A DNA stretch of 64,000 bases from Geomonas paludis (GTDB lineage: Bacteria > Desulfobacterota > Desulfuromonadia > Geobacterales > Geobacteraceae): assembly GCF_014193585.1 (NCBI RefSeq), contig NZ_BLXY01000006.1, positions 151,023 to 215,022 of the forward strand. Direction: 5' to 3'. Numbering within the stretch: position 1 is the first letter of the stretch; each line of letters opens with the position of its first letter. The translations under genes were made by a program, and so were the position numbers. Below the pieces are notes generated by a model. The model did not search any database, was not told the DNA's origin, and saw only the letters and a program-made list of their open reading frames with translations. Below, one piece after another: positions 28,386 through 37,136 of the stretch.

Positions 28386-28643
28386 GATCGTGTTCCTTTT
28401 GGCGCGCCCTGGTCGCAGGGCCCCGCCGGGGAGAATTGTCGCGCCGCAAAGGTATAGGATTCTGCAGTTTTTTGCAAGACCGTATCTGCGCTGCCGCGGT
28501 GAGAGGATGTGCGGAAATAACTTACCTAAATTGTGACTTGTGACCATTGCCGGGTCCGGCATCTCAAGTAACATTAGAGCGCGTTAAACAACCCGACGTT
28601 GTTCGCATTTGGCGCCACTGCTGCGCGACTAAGGAGACAGCCC

Positions 28644-29276
28644 ATGCTACACAAAAACAGCATCACGGATCAGGTATGCAAATGGTGGTTGAGCCTGGCG
28701 GCGGCTGTGCTGCTCCTGGCATTGCCGCTACTACGGGACGCCGGTGCCGGAGTGGTCCAACTGCCCAAGACTGGGCAAAAGGCCTGTTACGATTCCGCCG
28801 GGACGGAGATCCCTTGTGCGGGGACCAGGCAGGACGGGGAACTGCAGATGGGACTGGCGCCCCCCTCGCCGCGTTTTACCGACCACAACGACGGCACCGT
28901 CACCGACAATCTCACCGGACTGATCTGGCTCAAGCAGGCCAACTGTTTTGCCGCCAAACTCTGGATGGATGCGCTCACCGTCGCGAAAGACCTCCACTCG
29001 GGGACGTGCGGCCTGTCCGACAACTCGGTCTCCGGGGACTGGCGCCTGCCCAACATCCTCGAGTTGGAGAGCCTGGTGGATCTCTCCAACATCAACCCGG
29101 CCCTTCCCACTGGGCACCCATTCAACAACGTTCAGAACAGCGGCTACTGGTCTTCATCCACCAATGCTTTCCACATGCTGCGGGCGCGCTACGTCTACAT
29201 GCCCGACGGCGCCATCAACGGCAGCGACAAGGCCACCGCAACCCATTTCGTGTGGCCGGTGCGCGGAGGACGCTGA
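28644..29276 (+). CDS. Exported DUF1566 (Lcl C-terminal) domain protein
   Basis: A 210-residue protein starting MLHKNSITDQ at 28644, after AAGGAGA. A signal segment spans about residues 13-35. The mature region has the DUF1566 pattern: PRFTDHNDGTVTDNLTGLIW, CGLSDNSVSGDWRLPNILEL, then SGYWSSST and a C-terminal FVWPVRGG. It has four cysteines that could pair outside the cytoplasm. It is closely related to the N-terminal part of the 946-residue protein at 29959, so the two derive from one ancestor. AACAAC-N5-GTTGTT lies at 28586-28602 upstream. Confidence 0.8.
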   Translation: MLHKNSITDQVCKWWLSLAAAVLLLALPLLRDAGAGVVQLPKTGQKACYDSAGTEIPCAGTRQDGELQMGLAPPSPRFTDHNDGTVTDNLTGLIWLKQANCFAAKLWMDALTVAKDLHSGTCGLSDNSVSGDWRLPNILELESLVDLSNINPALPTGHPFNNVQNSGYWSSSTNAFHMLRARYVYMPDGAINGSDKATATHFVWPVRGGR

Positions 29277-29333
29277 ACAATTAATCGATAATCGGCCGTC
29301 CGGCGCGAGTCGACGGATGGCAGGAGGTGCCAG

Positions 29334-29918
29334 ATGCTCAGATACGGTTTGTTGGTGTGCTTGTTGTTGCTGACCCTCGGTTGCGGGGGCGGAGGTGGCA
29401 GTGCCGGGACCGGCAGCAGTGGCGGTAGCGGAGGCGGGACGGGTGGCGGCACAGGGGACAACGGCACCGGTACGATAGTCATACCTCCCCCCCAGGTGCA
29501 GCCCACCAGTGCGGTAGTGACCCTGTCGACGGTGGGAACCCTGCCACAGGGAAGCGCTATCGCCGGCGTGTCCGTCACGCTGGGCCTGCCCGCCGGTGTC
29601 ACGGTCGCAACCGACGCCAATGGCGCTGTGGCCGCCGGCGTGGTGACCGGCTCGGGACAGACCACTGGCCAGACCGCGGTAACGCTGACCACCCTCACCC
29701 CCGCCACCTCCACCACTGCGGGGTCGTTGCGGGTGGTGCTGGCCAGCAGCGCCCCGGCGGGGTTCACCACCGGCGAGTTCGCCAGGATCTATTGCGGCGT
29801 CAGCAGCGGAAGTTTTCCCAAGCCGTCAGACTTCTCAACTACCGACTTCCGGGCTGTCGACCTGCAGGGCGCCACCATCACCGGCCTCTCCCCCATCTCC
29901 AGCGCGACCATCGAATAG
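29334..29918 (+). CDS. Lipoprotein with cohesin-like domain (tentative)
   Basis: A 194-residue lipoprotein: residues 1-17 end in the lipobox LTLGC, followed by a glycine/serine/threonine linker of about 30 residues. The rest is all beta, with TVGTLPQGSAIAGVSVTLGL, GSLRVVLASSAPAGFTTGEF and a final strand-rich segment. The pattern of an early V-T-L strand pair and a late S-F-T-G-E-F-A segment resembles the cohesin fold. That identity is tentative. Good ribosome site (AGGAGG). It sits between two DUF1566 proteins, the second ending in a dockerin-like segment. Confidence 0.55.
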   Translation: MLRYGLLVCLLLLTLGCGGGGGSAGTGSSGGSGGGTGGGTGDNGTGTIVIPPPQVQPTSAVVTLSTVGTLPQGSAIAGVSVTLGLPAGVTVATDANGAVAAGVVTGSGQTTGQTAVTLTTLTPATSTTAGSLRVVLASSAPAGFTTGEFARIYCGVSSGSFPKPSDFSTTDFRAVDLQGATITGLSPISSATIE

Positions 29919-29958
29919 ACGCCGGGTCCTCGGGTGTGAAACGATCCAGGAGGTCGTC

Positions 29959-32799
29959 ATGTGGTTTACCAAAGCACTTTCAGCAGTTTTATTACTGGCA
30001 CTAACGGCACCCGCGGCCCAAGCCGCCACCATTCAGCTTCCCCGGACCGGCCAGACCCTTTGCTGGGACGTCGCCGGCGCCGTGATCGACTGCACCGGCA
30101 CCGGGATGGACGGGGAGACGCAGATCGGCCACGAGTGGCCGTCGCCGCGCTTTACCGACAACGGCAACGGCACCTTGACCGACACCATGACCGGCCTGGT
30201 CTGGCTCCAGAACGCCAACTGTTTTGGCAGCGTCACCTGGCAACAGGCGCTGGACACGGCCAATTCCTTCGCCAGCGGCTCGTGCGGCCTCAGCGACGGC
30301 TCGGTGGCGGGAGAGTGGCGGCTCCCCAACCGCAAGGAACTGTTGAGCATCAGCAGCCAGAACGTGGCCGACGGCGGGGCCTGGTTGAACAGCCAGGGGT
30401 TCGTGAACGGCCAGCACACCTACTACTGGACCTCGGACACCGACCTCAACTACGCCGGGGCCTACAAGTGGATCGTCCATCCCGTCGGTGCGGCCTATCC
30501 GGAAAGCTGGAACACCCCGCCCGTCCCCGGCCGGATGGTCATGCTGGTACGCAACCCGGCCCAGGTCACCCTGAGCGCCGCCGTAGCCGACGGCAGCGGC
30601 AGCATCACCTCCGCCAACCCGCTCACCGTCGCCTACGGCTCGGCGGCCGCGTTCACCGTTGCGCCCGACCCCGGTTACCTGCTGGCGGGGAGCGTCGGCG
30701 GGACCTGCCCACCGGGCTCCTTCAACGGCAACGTCTATAACCTCGGTGTCGCTACCGCGGATTGCACCGTGAACTTCTCGTTCACTCCGCAGACCTACAC
30801 CATCGCGACCACCACGACCGGCAGCGGCACCCTCAGCTGCACGCCGGCGGCCAGCGCAAGCTTCGGCACCCCCGTATCCTGCACGGCGACCGCGACAGCC
30901 GGAAACCATGTCGCCACGGCCACCGTGGACGGCCTCAACCAGGCGACGGCAGGCGGGACCAGCTATACCTACTCCTTCGGCCCGTTGGACGCCGACCACA
31001 CCATTGCGGTGGCGTTCGACATCAACAACTACCAGCTCACCTTCACCGTCGACGGCAACGGCAGCATCACCGGGAGCAGCAATCAGAACGTCGACCATGG
31101 GGGGACCGCAGCGGCGGTCACCGCCGTCCCCGGCACCGGCTCGCACTTCGTGAACTGGACCGGAAACAACGGTTTCGTCACCACGACGGCCAACCCCCTG
31201 ACCGTGACCGACGTGGCGGCGGGTCTTGTGGTTACCGCTCACTTCGCCCTGGACACCTACCTGGTAACGCCGGCGAGCCCAGTCAACGGCAGGATCATCC
31301 CGTCATCGCCCCAGACCGTCGCCTACCAGGGGGCCACCACGTTCACCCTGGTCCCCGACACCGGCTACCAGGTAGCCTCGGCAGCGGGATGCGGCGGCAC
31401 CCTGAACGGCACCACCTACACGACCGGGGCCATAACCGGCAACTGCTCGATCAGCGCTTCCTTCACGCCGATCAGGTACACCATCGCCACCACCAGCGGC
31501 AGCGGGGGGAGCATCACCTGCACCCCGGCTGCCACCGCCGACTACAACGGGACGGTTTCCTGCACCGCGCTGGCTGACAGCAGCTATCACATCGCCAACG
31601 TCACGGTGGACACGGTGAACCAGCCGGCCGCCGCCGGGACCTCCTCGTTCAGCTACCAGTTCGCAGCCATCAACGCCAACCACGACCTCCGAGCCGGGTT
31701 CGCCATCAACAGCTACACCGTGAGCTACACCGCTGGCGACCACGGCACGCTCACCGAGGCAGCAACGCAGAGCGTCGACCATGGCGGCAGCACCGCCGCA
31801 GTCAGCGCCGTCCCGGCGACCGGCTACCACTTCCTGGGGTGGACCGGGAGCAACGGTTTCACCTCCTCCGCCAATCCCCTGGTGCTGACCGGTGTGACCG
31901 GGAACATGGCGCTAAGCGCCGCCTTCGCCATCAACAGCTACACCGTGAGCTACACCGCTGGCGACCACGGCACGCTCACCGGGACGGCAGCGCAGAGCGT
32001 CGACCATGGCGGCAGCACCGCCGCAGTCAGCGCCGTCGCGGCGACCGGCTACCACTTCCTGGGGTGGACCGGGAGCAACGGTTTCACCTCCTCCGCCAAC
32101 CCCCTGGTGCTTGCCGGCGTGACCGGGAACGTGGCGGTAAGCGCCACCTTCGGCATCGACACGCACCAGGTCACCCCGGCAGCAGCCGTTCACGGGGTGA
32201 TCACCCCGGCGACGGTGCAGACCGTAGAGTACGGGACCGTGGCCAGCTTCACCCTGTCGCCTGATACCGGCTACCGCATCGCCTCCGTCAGCGGTTGCGC
32301 AGGGATGCTCACCGGTGCGACCTACGCCACCGCCCCGGTTACCGCGGACTGCACCGTCGCCGTCAGCTTCAACGCCATTTTCTACCCCTTGACCGCCACC
32401 AGCGCCGATGACAAGGGGACCATCACTTGCCCGGCCGAGACCATCCACGGCGGGAGCGCCACCTGCACCATGACGGCCAAGGCAGGCTTCCACCTGGCCA
32501 CCCTCTCCGACAACGGCAGCGACTGCCTGGGCCAGGTCGCCGACGGCAGCTATGTGCTGAAGGACGTGACCGCGGCGCACACGGTCGCGGCCAGCTTCGC
32601 CACCAACAGCTACACGCTGCCCGAGGTGCAGGCGGCCTACCGGTCCATGCTGGGACAGGCGCAGCTGTCCGACGGCGACAAGGGGTTCTTCGATGTCGCA
32701 CCGCTTGGGGCTGACGGACGGCCTGTTCCCGACGGCGTCATCGACGTCGCCGACCTGATCATCATGCTGCGGCAGATGGTGGGAGCGGTGAACTGGTAG
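29959..32799 (+). CDS. Large exported DUF1566 protein with InlB-type repeats and dockerin-like end
   Basis: A 946-residue protein. Residues 1-23 are a signal peptide. Residues about 24-195 are a DUF1566 domain (PRFTDNGNGTLTDTMTGLVW, GEWRLPNRKELLSI). Residues about 200-885 are ten or so beta-rich repeats of 60-80 residues of the divergent InlB B-repeat type, with signatures such as GYHFLGWTGSNGF and VTVDTVNQP. The last 45 residues, including DVAPLGADGRP and DGVIDVADLIIMLRQMVG, resemble half a dockerin. It starts after AGGAGG and ends in a strong terminator. A cell-surface or secreted adhesive role is inferred. Confidence 0.8.
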   Translation: MWFTKALSAVLLLALTAPAAQAATIQLPRTGQTLCWDVAGAVIDCTGTGMDGETQIGHEWPSPRFTDNGNGTLTDTMTGLVWLQNANCFGSVTWQQALDTANSFASGSCGLSDGSVAGEWRLPNRKELLSISSQNVADGGAWLNSQGFVNGQHTYYWTSDTDLNYAGAYKWIVHPVGAAYPESWNTPPVPGRMVMLVRNPAQVTLSAAVADGSGSITSANPLTVAYGSAAAFTVAPDPGYLLAGSVGGTCPPGSFNGNVYNLGVATADCTVNFSFTPQTYTIATTTTGSGTLSCTPAASASFGTPVSCTATATAGNHVATATVDGLNQATAGGTSYTYSFGPLDADHTIAVAFDINNYQLTFTVDGNGSITGSSNQNVDHGGTAAAVTAVPGTGSHFVNWTGNNGFVTTTANPLTVTDVAAGLVVTAHFALDTYLVTPASPVNGRIIPSSPQTVAYQGATTFTLVPDTGYQVASAAGCGGTLNGTTYTTGAITGNCSISASFTPIRYTIATTSGSGGSITCTPAATADYNGTVSCTALADSSYHIANVTVDTVNQPAAAGTSSFSYQFAAINANHDLRAGFAINSYTVSYTAGDHGTLTEAATQSVDHGGSTAAVSAVPATGYHFLGWTGSNGFTSSANPLVLTGVTGNMALSAAFAINSYTVSYTAGDHGTLTGTAAQSVDHGGSTAAVSAVAATGYHFLGWTGSNGFTSSANPLVLAGVTGNVAVSATFGIDTHQVTPAAAVHGVITPATVQTVEYGTVASFTLSPDTGYRIASVSGCAGMLTGATYATAPVTADCTVAVSFNAIFYPLTATSADDKGTITCPAETIHGGSATCTMTAKAGFHLATLSDNGSDCLGQVADGSYVLKDVTAAHTVAASFATNSYTLPEVQAAYRSMLGQAQLSDGDKGFFDVAPLGADGRPVPDGVIDVADLIIMLRQMVGAVNW
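31699..32148 (+). repeat. 225-base tandem duplication inside the large exported gene
   Basis: Bases 31699-31923 and 31924-32148 encode two 75-residue units that both begin FAINSYTVSYTAGDHGTLT or a one-residue variant of it and are nearly identical in DNA. The duplication keeps the frame and looks recent compared with the other diverged repeats. Confidence 0.9.
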
Positions 32800-32814
32800 C
32801 AGCCCCAAAGGCAA

Positions 32815-32856
32815 AAAAGCCCCGGTGACGTCAGGTCGCCGGGGCTTTTGTTTTTT
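32815..32856 (+). terminator. Terminator of the exported-protein cluster
   Basis: AAAAGCCCCGG pairs with CCGGGGCTTTT around a 13-base loop and is followed by GTTTTTT. It starts 16 bases after the stop codon. Confidence 0.92.
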
Positions 32857-33018
32857 CAAGTGCGGACTCCGCAGCGACTCCATGCGGGGGATGTTTTTTA
32901 CTTGCGACCGTGGTACGGCCTTGGTATAACGCCGACATTAAAACAAATCAAAGAACAGGCGCTGGCCGGGAACAACATGCTGGCAGCGCAACTACCTATG
33001 CGGCACAGGAGAAGGTGC

Positions 33019-34242
33019 ATGATCAGCATCGAGGAAGCACAACGCATAATTCTCGGTCGTATCGATCCGTTGCAGGCGGAAAAGGTCACCTGTTTCCAGG
33101 GACTGAACCGGGTCACCACCGAGGACCACATCGCCCCGTGGGACATTCCTCCGGCCGACAACTCGGCCATGGACGGCTTTGCCTTCAACCATGCCGGGCT
33201 CGTCGACGGCACCCTCAGAGTGACCGGATTCCTGCCCGCGGGAGAGGTGCGCGAGACGCCGGTGCCGCCGGGTGAGGCGATCAAAATCATGACTGGCGCC
33301 CCCCTCCCCCCCGGGTGCGACTCCGTCGTCCCCATCGAGGACGTGGAGGACCAGGGAGAGCTGATCCGGCTGCGCGGTCCGGTCAAGGCGGGCAGCCACG
33401 TGCGCCAGCGCGGTGAGGACATCAGCCGCGGCCAGGTCGTGATCAGGGCGGGTTCCCTGCTGCGCCCGCAGGAGATCGGCATGCTCTCGGCCATGGGGAA
33501 CACCGCGGTGCCGGTCCACCGCAGCGCGCGCGTCGCCATACTCTCCACCGGCGACGAGCTCCTGGAACCCGGCTCCATGCCGGTGCCGGGGAAGGTCATC
33601 AACAGCAACAGCTACAGCCTCGCCGCCCAGGTACTCGATGCAGGGGGGGAGCCGCGGCTCCTGGGCATCGCCGCCGACAACCTCGAGGCGACCTGCGAGA
33701 AGATCCAGCAGGGCCTTGAGTGCGACCTGCTGGTGATAAGCGGGGGCGTTTCGGTGGGGGACCGGGATTACGTGAAGGCAGCCATCGAGCAGCTCGGGGG
33801 CGAGGTCGGTTTTTGGAAGGTCGACATGAAGCCGGGCAAGCCGCTCGCCTTCGCCATGCTGAACGGGACGCCGATCTTCGCCCTGCCGGGGAACCCGGTC
33901 GCCGCCATGGTCTCCTTCGAACTTTTCGTGCGCCCCTGCATCCTGAAGGCCATGGGTCACCGCGGGGTTTTCCGCCCCCGGGTGCAGGCGACCCTGCAGG
34001 AGGCCATCGCCAACAAGGGGGGGCGCCCGCACCTCGTGCGCGGCATCGTCTCCCGAAACGGAGAGCGCTACCAGGTTTCCAGCACCGGCAACCAGAGTTC
34101 GGGGCGCCTATCCTCGCTGGTCCTTGGCAACGCCCTGATGAAGCTGGCGCCGGAGACGGCCTACCCAGCCGGGTCGGAGATCGAGGTGATCCTCCTGGAC
34201 CGCGGCTTCGAGATGGAAGAGATGCGCGATGCCGCTCTTTGA
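33019..34242 (+). CDS. moeA: Molybdopterin molybdotransferase MoeA
   Basis: A 407-residue cytoplasmic enzyme that inserts molybdate into adenylylated molybdopterin. Motifs: PPADNSAMDGFAF near residue 45, IMTGAPLPPGCDSVVPIED near 93, the MoCF-type SGGVSVGDRDYV near 240 and LPGNPVAAMVSFELFV near 289. The start at 33019 has a ribosome site (GGAGAAGG). The longer frame upstream runs back into the previous terminator, so it was rejected. It is a single-gene unit here; other molybdenum cofactor genes are not in the window. Confidence 0.95.
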   Translation: MISIEEAQRIILGRIDPLQAEKVTCFQGLNRVTTEDHIAPWDIPPADNSAMDGFAFNHAGLVDGTLRVTGFLPAGEVRETPVPPGEAIKIMTGAPLPPGCDSVVPIEDVEDQGELIRLRGPVKAGSHVRQRGEDISRGQVVIRAGSLLRPQEIGMLSAMGNTAVPVHRSARVAILSTGDELLEPGSMPVPGKVINSNSYSLAAQVLDAGGEPRLLGIAADNLEATCEKIQQGLECDLLVISGGVSVGDRDYVKAAIEQLGGEVGFWKVDMKPGKPLAFAMLNGTPIFALPGNPVAAMVSFELFVRPCILKAMGHRGVFRPRVQATLQEAIANKGGRPHLVRGIVSRNGERYQVSSTGNQSSGRLSSLVLGNALMKLAPETAYPAGSEIEVILLDRGFEMEEMRDAAL

Positions 34243-34277
34243 TCGACCGTAACCGGCCAGCGCTAAGAAAAGGGGAA

Positions 34278-34377
34278 GAAAAGGGGACAGGCTACTTTTT
34301 CATCTCCCCTTTTCTGTGTCCCCGGAAAAAGCGGAAAAAAGCGGAACCCCGGCGGCTAAGACCGTCGGGGTTCTTTT
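34278..34377 (+). terminator. Two hairpins after moeA
   Basis: GAAAAGGGGA (34278-34287) pairs with TCCCCTTTTC (34305-34314). A second hairpin, AACCCC-GGCGG to CGTCGGGGTT (34345-34372), is followed by CTTTTT and is the more typical terminator. The first contains GGGGACAGGC, an apparent broken REP copy. Confidence 0.7.
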
Positions 34378-34434
34378 TGTTCGGAGGGGAGGCTTTGATC
34401 ATGGTCGGCACTCATGCCTTCACATGGTCGGCAC

Positions 34435-34773
34435 TCACGCCTTCTTGACGTACTCCGACTTCAGCTGCATGGCGCCGATGCCGTCGATCTTGCAGTCGAT
34501 GTCGTGGTCGCCGTCGACGAGACGGATGTTCCTGACCTTGGTGCCGACCTTGACCACCAGCGAGGAGCCCTTGATCTTCAGGTCCTTGATCACGGTGACC
34601 GAATCGCCGTCCTGGAGCTGGTTGCCGAAAGCGTCATGCACGACATTCTCGGCGGGAGTTTCCTCCGGCGCCGCCTGGGGCCACTCGTTGCCGCACTCGG
34701 GGCAGACATAGAGGGCGCCGTCTTCGTAGGTATATTCGGAACTGCAGGAGGGACATTTGGGGAGGGTTGTCAT
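34435..34773 (-). CDS. yjdM: YjdM/PhnA family zinc-ribbon protein
   Basis: A 112-residue protein starting [20 protein letters not shown] at the ATG at 34773 (AAAGGA upstream). The N-terminus has a zinc ribbon from CPSC and CPEC. The C-terminal 65 residues form the PhnA domain ([20 protein letters not shown], then a KSEYVKKA end). Despite the old name, this family is not shown to act on phosphonates. It is cytoplasmic, and a single-gene unit. Confidence 0.92.
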   Translation of the reverse strand: MTTLPKCPSCSSEYTYEDGALYVCPECGNEWPQAAPEETPAENVVHDAFGNQLQDGDSVTVIKDLKIKGSSLVVKVGTKVRNIRLVDGDHDIDCKIDGIGAMQLKSEYVKKA

Positions 34774-34922
34774 GTTGATCCTTTGTCTGTGAGATAGGCG
34801 CGGAAGCAGAACGCCGCGTCGCACCAGAATTAACCTCATTGGCCATCTCGTTGTCAAGGAAAGAGTAGCGCTGCCCACTTGCTGCCAGCCCATGTGATGC
34901 CTCTGAACTGAAGCTAAGGGAC

Positions 34923-35122
34923 GTGACGGAAGAAGTGTTCGAGATCCTTCGCTGGAAGGAAGTACCGCTCAAATTGGGAAAGAAAAAACAGAGAAAGAGC
35001 ATGAGGCACTGTACAACGTGTTGTACTTTGGCTACCGCCCCGAGGACAACCCGCAGAATCCCCCGGAGACGTCACCTGCGCCCAAGGCAGAACAGGTCTC
35101 TCGCGGCATGACTGACCGGTGA
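34923..35122 (+). pseudogene. Candidate small gene split by a -1 shift
   Basis: Frame 1 from GTG 34923 reads [20 protein letters not shown]. The -1 frame continues with protein-like sequence, EKTEKEHEALYNVLYFGYRP and on to a TGA at 35120. The frames join at GGGAAAG (34976-34982), which in frame 1 is a G GGA AAG slippery heptamer. GTACAAC/GTTGTAC (35011-35026) forms a hairpin 28 bases downstream. The GTG has a badly spaced AAGGG site. A one-base deletion in a decaying gene is as likely as programmed frameshifting. The rest of 34774-35140 has no other gene. Confidence 0.35.
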
Positions 35123-35140
35123 CGGATGACGACGCCGGGC

Positions 35141-35169
35141 AAAAAAAAAGGAATCCCGAAGGATTCCTT
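35141..35169 (-). terminator. Terminator of tRNA-Gly
   Basis: On the minus strand AAGGAATCC pairs with GGATTCCTT, followed by a run of nine T residues. It begins 10 bases beyond the tRNA 3' end. Confidence 0.9.
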
Positions 35170-35179
35170 GTTGTAAGTA

Positions 35180-35254
<75 letters not shown>

Positions 35255-35404
35255 TCAGCAGAGATCCGTTTTATAGCAAAACCCTCCGCACCCGTCAACC
35301 CAAAAATCTGCTTCAGCTGCTAAATTTTTCTCCGGCGTGAAAAAACCGCGCTGGGTCGGCGTCTTCCGCGGATCTGCTCTGCGGGCGGCTTCGCGTCCTA
35401 CCCG

Positions 35405-35782
35405 TCACTTGCCGGTGAGCAGCTTCCGGATCATTTCGTAGATCTCCTTGGGGACGAAGGGCTTCATCAGGATCCCCTTTGCTCCGGCGTCGAGAGCGGC
35501 CTGCGTGTCGCAGTCGAAATCGGAAGCGCTGGCCACCAGCACCCGGGCGTTGGGGTCCAGGGCCAGCAGGTCCCTGGTCGCTTCGATGCCGTTTGTGTCC
35601 GGCATGTAGATGTCCATGATCACGATATGCGGGCGCAGGGCGCGGTACCGCTCCAGCGCCTCGGCACCGTCGCCGGCCTCGCCGACCACCGTGAAACCGA
35701 TCTTTTCCAGCAGGGCGCGCAGCACCTGGCGGAAAAATATCTCGTCGTCGACGATGAGTATCCTGACGTCCTTCAAAGCCAT
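35405..35782 (-). CDS. Single-domain response regulator (CheY-like)
   Basis: A 125-residue receiver domain with no output domain. It has the acidic pair in ILIVDDEIFF, the phospho-acceptor aspartate in IVIMDIYMPD (near residue 58), the switch residue in VLVASAS, and lysine in LMKPFVPKEI. The ATG follows GGAGG. Stand-alone receivers act by protein contact or in phosphorelays. No kinase is adjacent, so its partner is unknown; the large hybrid kinases and CheA elsewhere in the window are possible donors. Confidence 0.92.
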   Translation of the reverse strand: MALKDVRILIVDDEIFFRQVLRALLEKIGFTVVGEAGDGAEALERYRALRPHIVIMDIYMPDTNGIEATRDLLALDPNARVLVASASDFDCDTQAALDAGAKGILMKPFVPKEIYEMIRKLLTGK

Positions 35783-35849
35783 GCATACCTCCGCACGCTG
35801 ATTTCAGCCGCTGTTTAGCTTCCTCTTATACTTTCTTTACGGTTAAAAG

Positions 35850-36416
35850 TCAAAAATGCTGTCTGATTTTTTTCGCTTCTGCCAGACGGTACAGTGCCGC
35901 CAGTGCATGACTGCTGTAATAGTGACAGACGCGCTCGAAACCGAAAGGAGACAACTGCCTGTCCAGTTCGTCATGGTTGTAACTCTTGGCGTTGCCGTCG
36001 CAACTGTAATAGTGCTGCAGCACCGACCCACAGGCCATATCGTCCTGCCTGCTGTTCACCTCGATCAGGAACAGGCCGCCCGGGCGCAGGTTCGCCACCA
36101 CGTTATCGAGGTACTGCTTTTTCCGGTTGCGCGTGGCCAGAATGTTGAAGACGAAGGTGCACAGCACCAGGTCCACGGCCAGCCCCGCCTGGGCCAGTTC
36201 CCCGACTGTCAACAATCCCGCCAGCCGCCCCGCCTGGGGATGGGCGGCGAGCGCCTTGACCTGTTCCGGCACATCGGCCGCATAGACCTCGAAGCCCTGT
36301 TCGGTGAGATAGAGGGCGTTGCGCAAAAGGCCCGCCCCGTAGTCGAGCACCCTGTGCACCTTGGCGAGCCTGAAGTAGCGCGCGTAGCGGATTACGCTGG
36401 TGGCTGGTATGAGCAT
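35850..36416 (-). CDS. Class I SAM-dependent methyltransferase
   Basis: A 188-residue protein. The SAM-binding motif I is RVLDYGAGLLRNALYL (near residue 22), an acidic motif II lies in FEVYAADVPEQ (near 45), and motif IV follows in LVLCTFVFNIL. The remainder, with NLRPGGLFLIEVN, fits the usual Rossmann core. Substrate cannot be predicted. It is compact, beginning just before the SAM fold. The start ATG at 36416 has GGGAG upstream. Confidence 0.8.
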   Translation of the reverse strand: MLIPATSVIRYARYFRLAKVHRVLDYGAGLLRNALYLTEQGFEVYAADVPEQVKALAAHPQAGRLAGLLTVGELAQAGLAVDLVLCTFVFNILATRNRKKQYLDNVVANLRPGGLFLIEVNSRQDDMACGSVLQHYYSCDGNAKSYNHDELDRQLSPFGFERVCHYYSSHALAALYRLAEAKKIRQHF

Positions 36417-36610
36417 GTCGGTCTCCCGCCTTGCCGCTGCTGTCGCAGTCTGCCAGGCATGCGGCCGGATGTGGAGGTTGGCAACCGGTCAATTGTATAG
36501 CAATCCGGCAAAAGATTAACCGACTCCAATACAAATTTCGGCGTCGGCGCCGTTTACGTTTTTTTGTAAAAATGGGTTGACAGCAGGCGGGGGCGTTATT
36601 ATTATCATGC

Positions 36611-36760
36611 CCTGTAAAGGGGAGTAGCTATCGGCCGGAGAAATGGCCGACCTTCGGTTCGTCAAGACGGTGGCAACACCCGGACCCGAGGTTAATTCTT
36701 TTAACGGCAAGACCTTTACCTGTAGCGAGCAGTCGCCCCGGGTAAAGGTCTTTTTTTTTA
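36611..36760 (+). promoter_or_regulatory. yybP-ykoY (manganese) riboswitch with antitermination platform
   Basis: The conserved 5' core TAAAGGGGAGTAGC (36615-36628) and 3' end GGCAAGACCTTTAC (36706-36719) match the yybP-ykoY class, which senses Mn2+. P1 is GTAAAGG (36614-36620) with CCTTTAC (36713-36719). The same 3' strand pairs perfectly over 10 bases with GGTAAAGGTC (36741-36750) to make a terminator followed by nine T residues (36751-36759). Metal binding would hold P1 and block the terminator, an ON switch. A further hairpin, CCGTCACAG / CTGTGACGG, lies at 36761-36789. Confidence 0.9.
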
Positions 36761-36831
36761 CCGTCACAGGCGCCGTCGTGCTGTGACGGCGCCCTTTGCA
36801 AACGGGCAAGTACCCGAAAGGAGAGGAGAAT

Positions 36832-37110
36832 ATGGAACAGAAACAATACATGACCCAGGTGAAGAGAAAATCGCCGAGAAAGAAAAAGGAGACCAGGGAG
36901 CCGGTACTGAAGAACGTGGTGTCGCTCAGGGTGAGCGACCAGGAGAAGCGTCTGCTGGAGCGTCTCACCAAGGCGACCTCGCTCAACGTTTCTGACCTGG
37001 TGCGCGAGGCGATCGGCTTCTGGCTCGCCAAGGGCATCCGCAAGGGGCGCACCCAAGGCCGCTCGACCGGGAAGATCCCCATGCAGCCGCTGCAACTGGC
37101 CGGCAACTGA
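36832..37110 (+). CDS. Small basic ribbon-helix-helix-like protein
   Basis: A 92-residue protein starting MEQKQYMTQVKRK at 36832, after GGAGAA. The N-terminus is very basic (KRKSPRKKKETRE). Residues about 25-65 fit a ribbon-helix-helix fold: a strand VVSLRVS followed by helices DQEKRLLERLTKATSL and VSDLVREAIGFWLAKG. Such folds bind DNA as dimers, but a direct test is lacking. The tail is arginine- and glycine-rich. It is the first gene after the manganese riboswitch and is 26 bases ahead of the Tim44-like gene. Confidence 0.7.
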   Translation: MEQKQYMTQVKRKSPRKKKETREPVLKNVVSLRVSDQEKRLLERLTKATSLNVSDLVREAIGFWLAKGIRKGRTQGRSTGKIPMQPLQLAGN

Positions 37111-37136
37111 ACCAACCACCACACAGGAGAAACCAC

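Noticed and set aside
32848..33018. N-terminal extension of MoeA
   Set aside because: It would begin inside the previous terminator and adds residues not found in the family; ATG 33019 has a ribosome site.
36611..36720. Considered as a GEMM (cyclic dinucleotide) riboswitch, common in Geobacter
   Set aside because: The ends match yybP-ykoY (GGGGAGTAGC and GGCAAGACCTTTAC) rather than the GEMM core.
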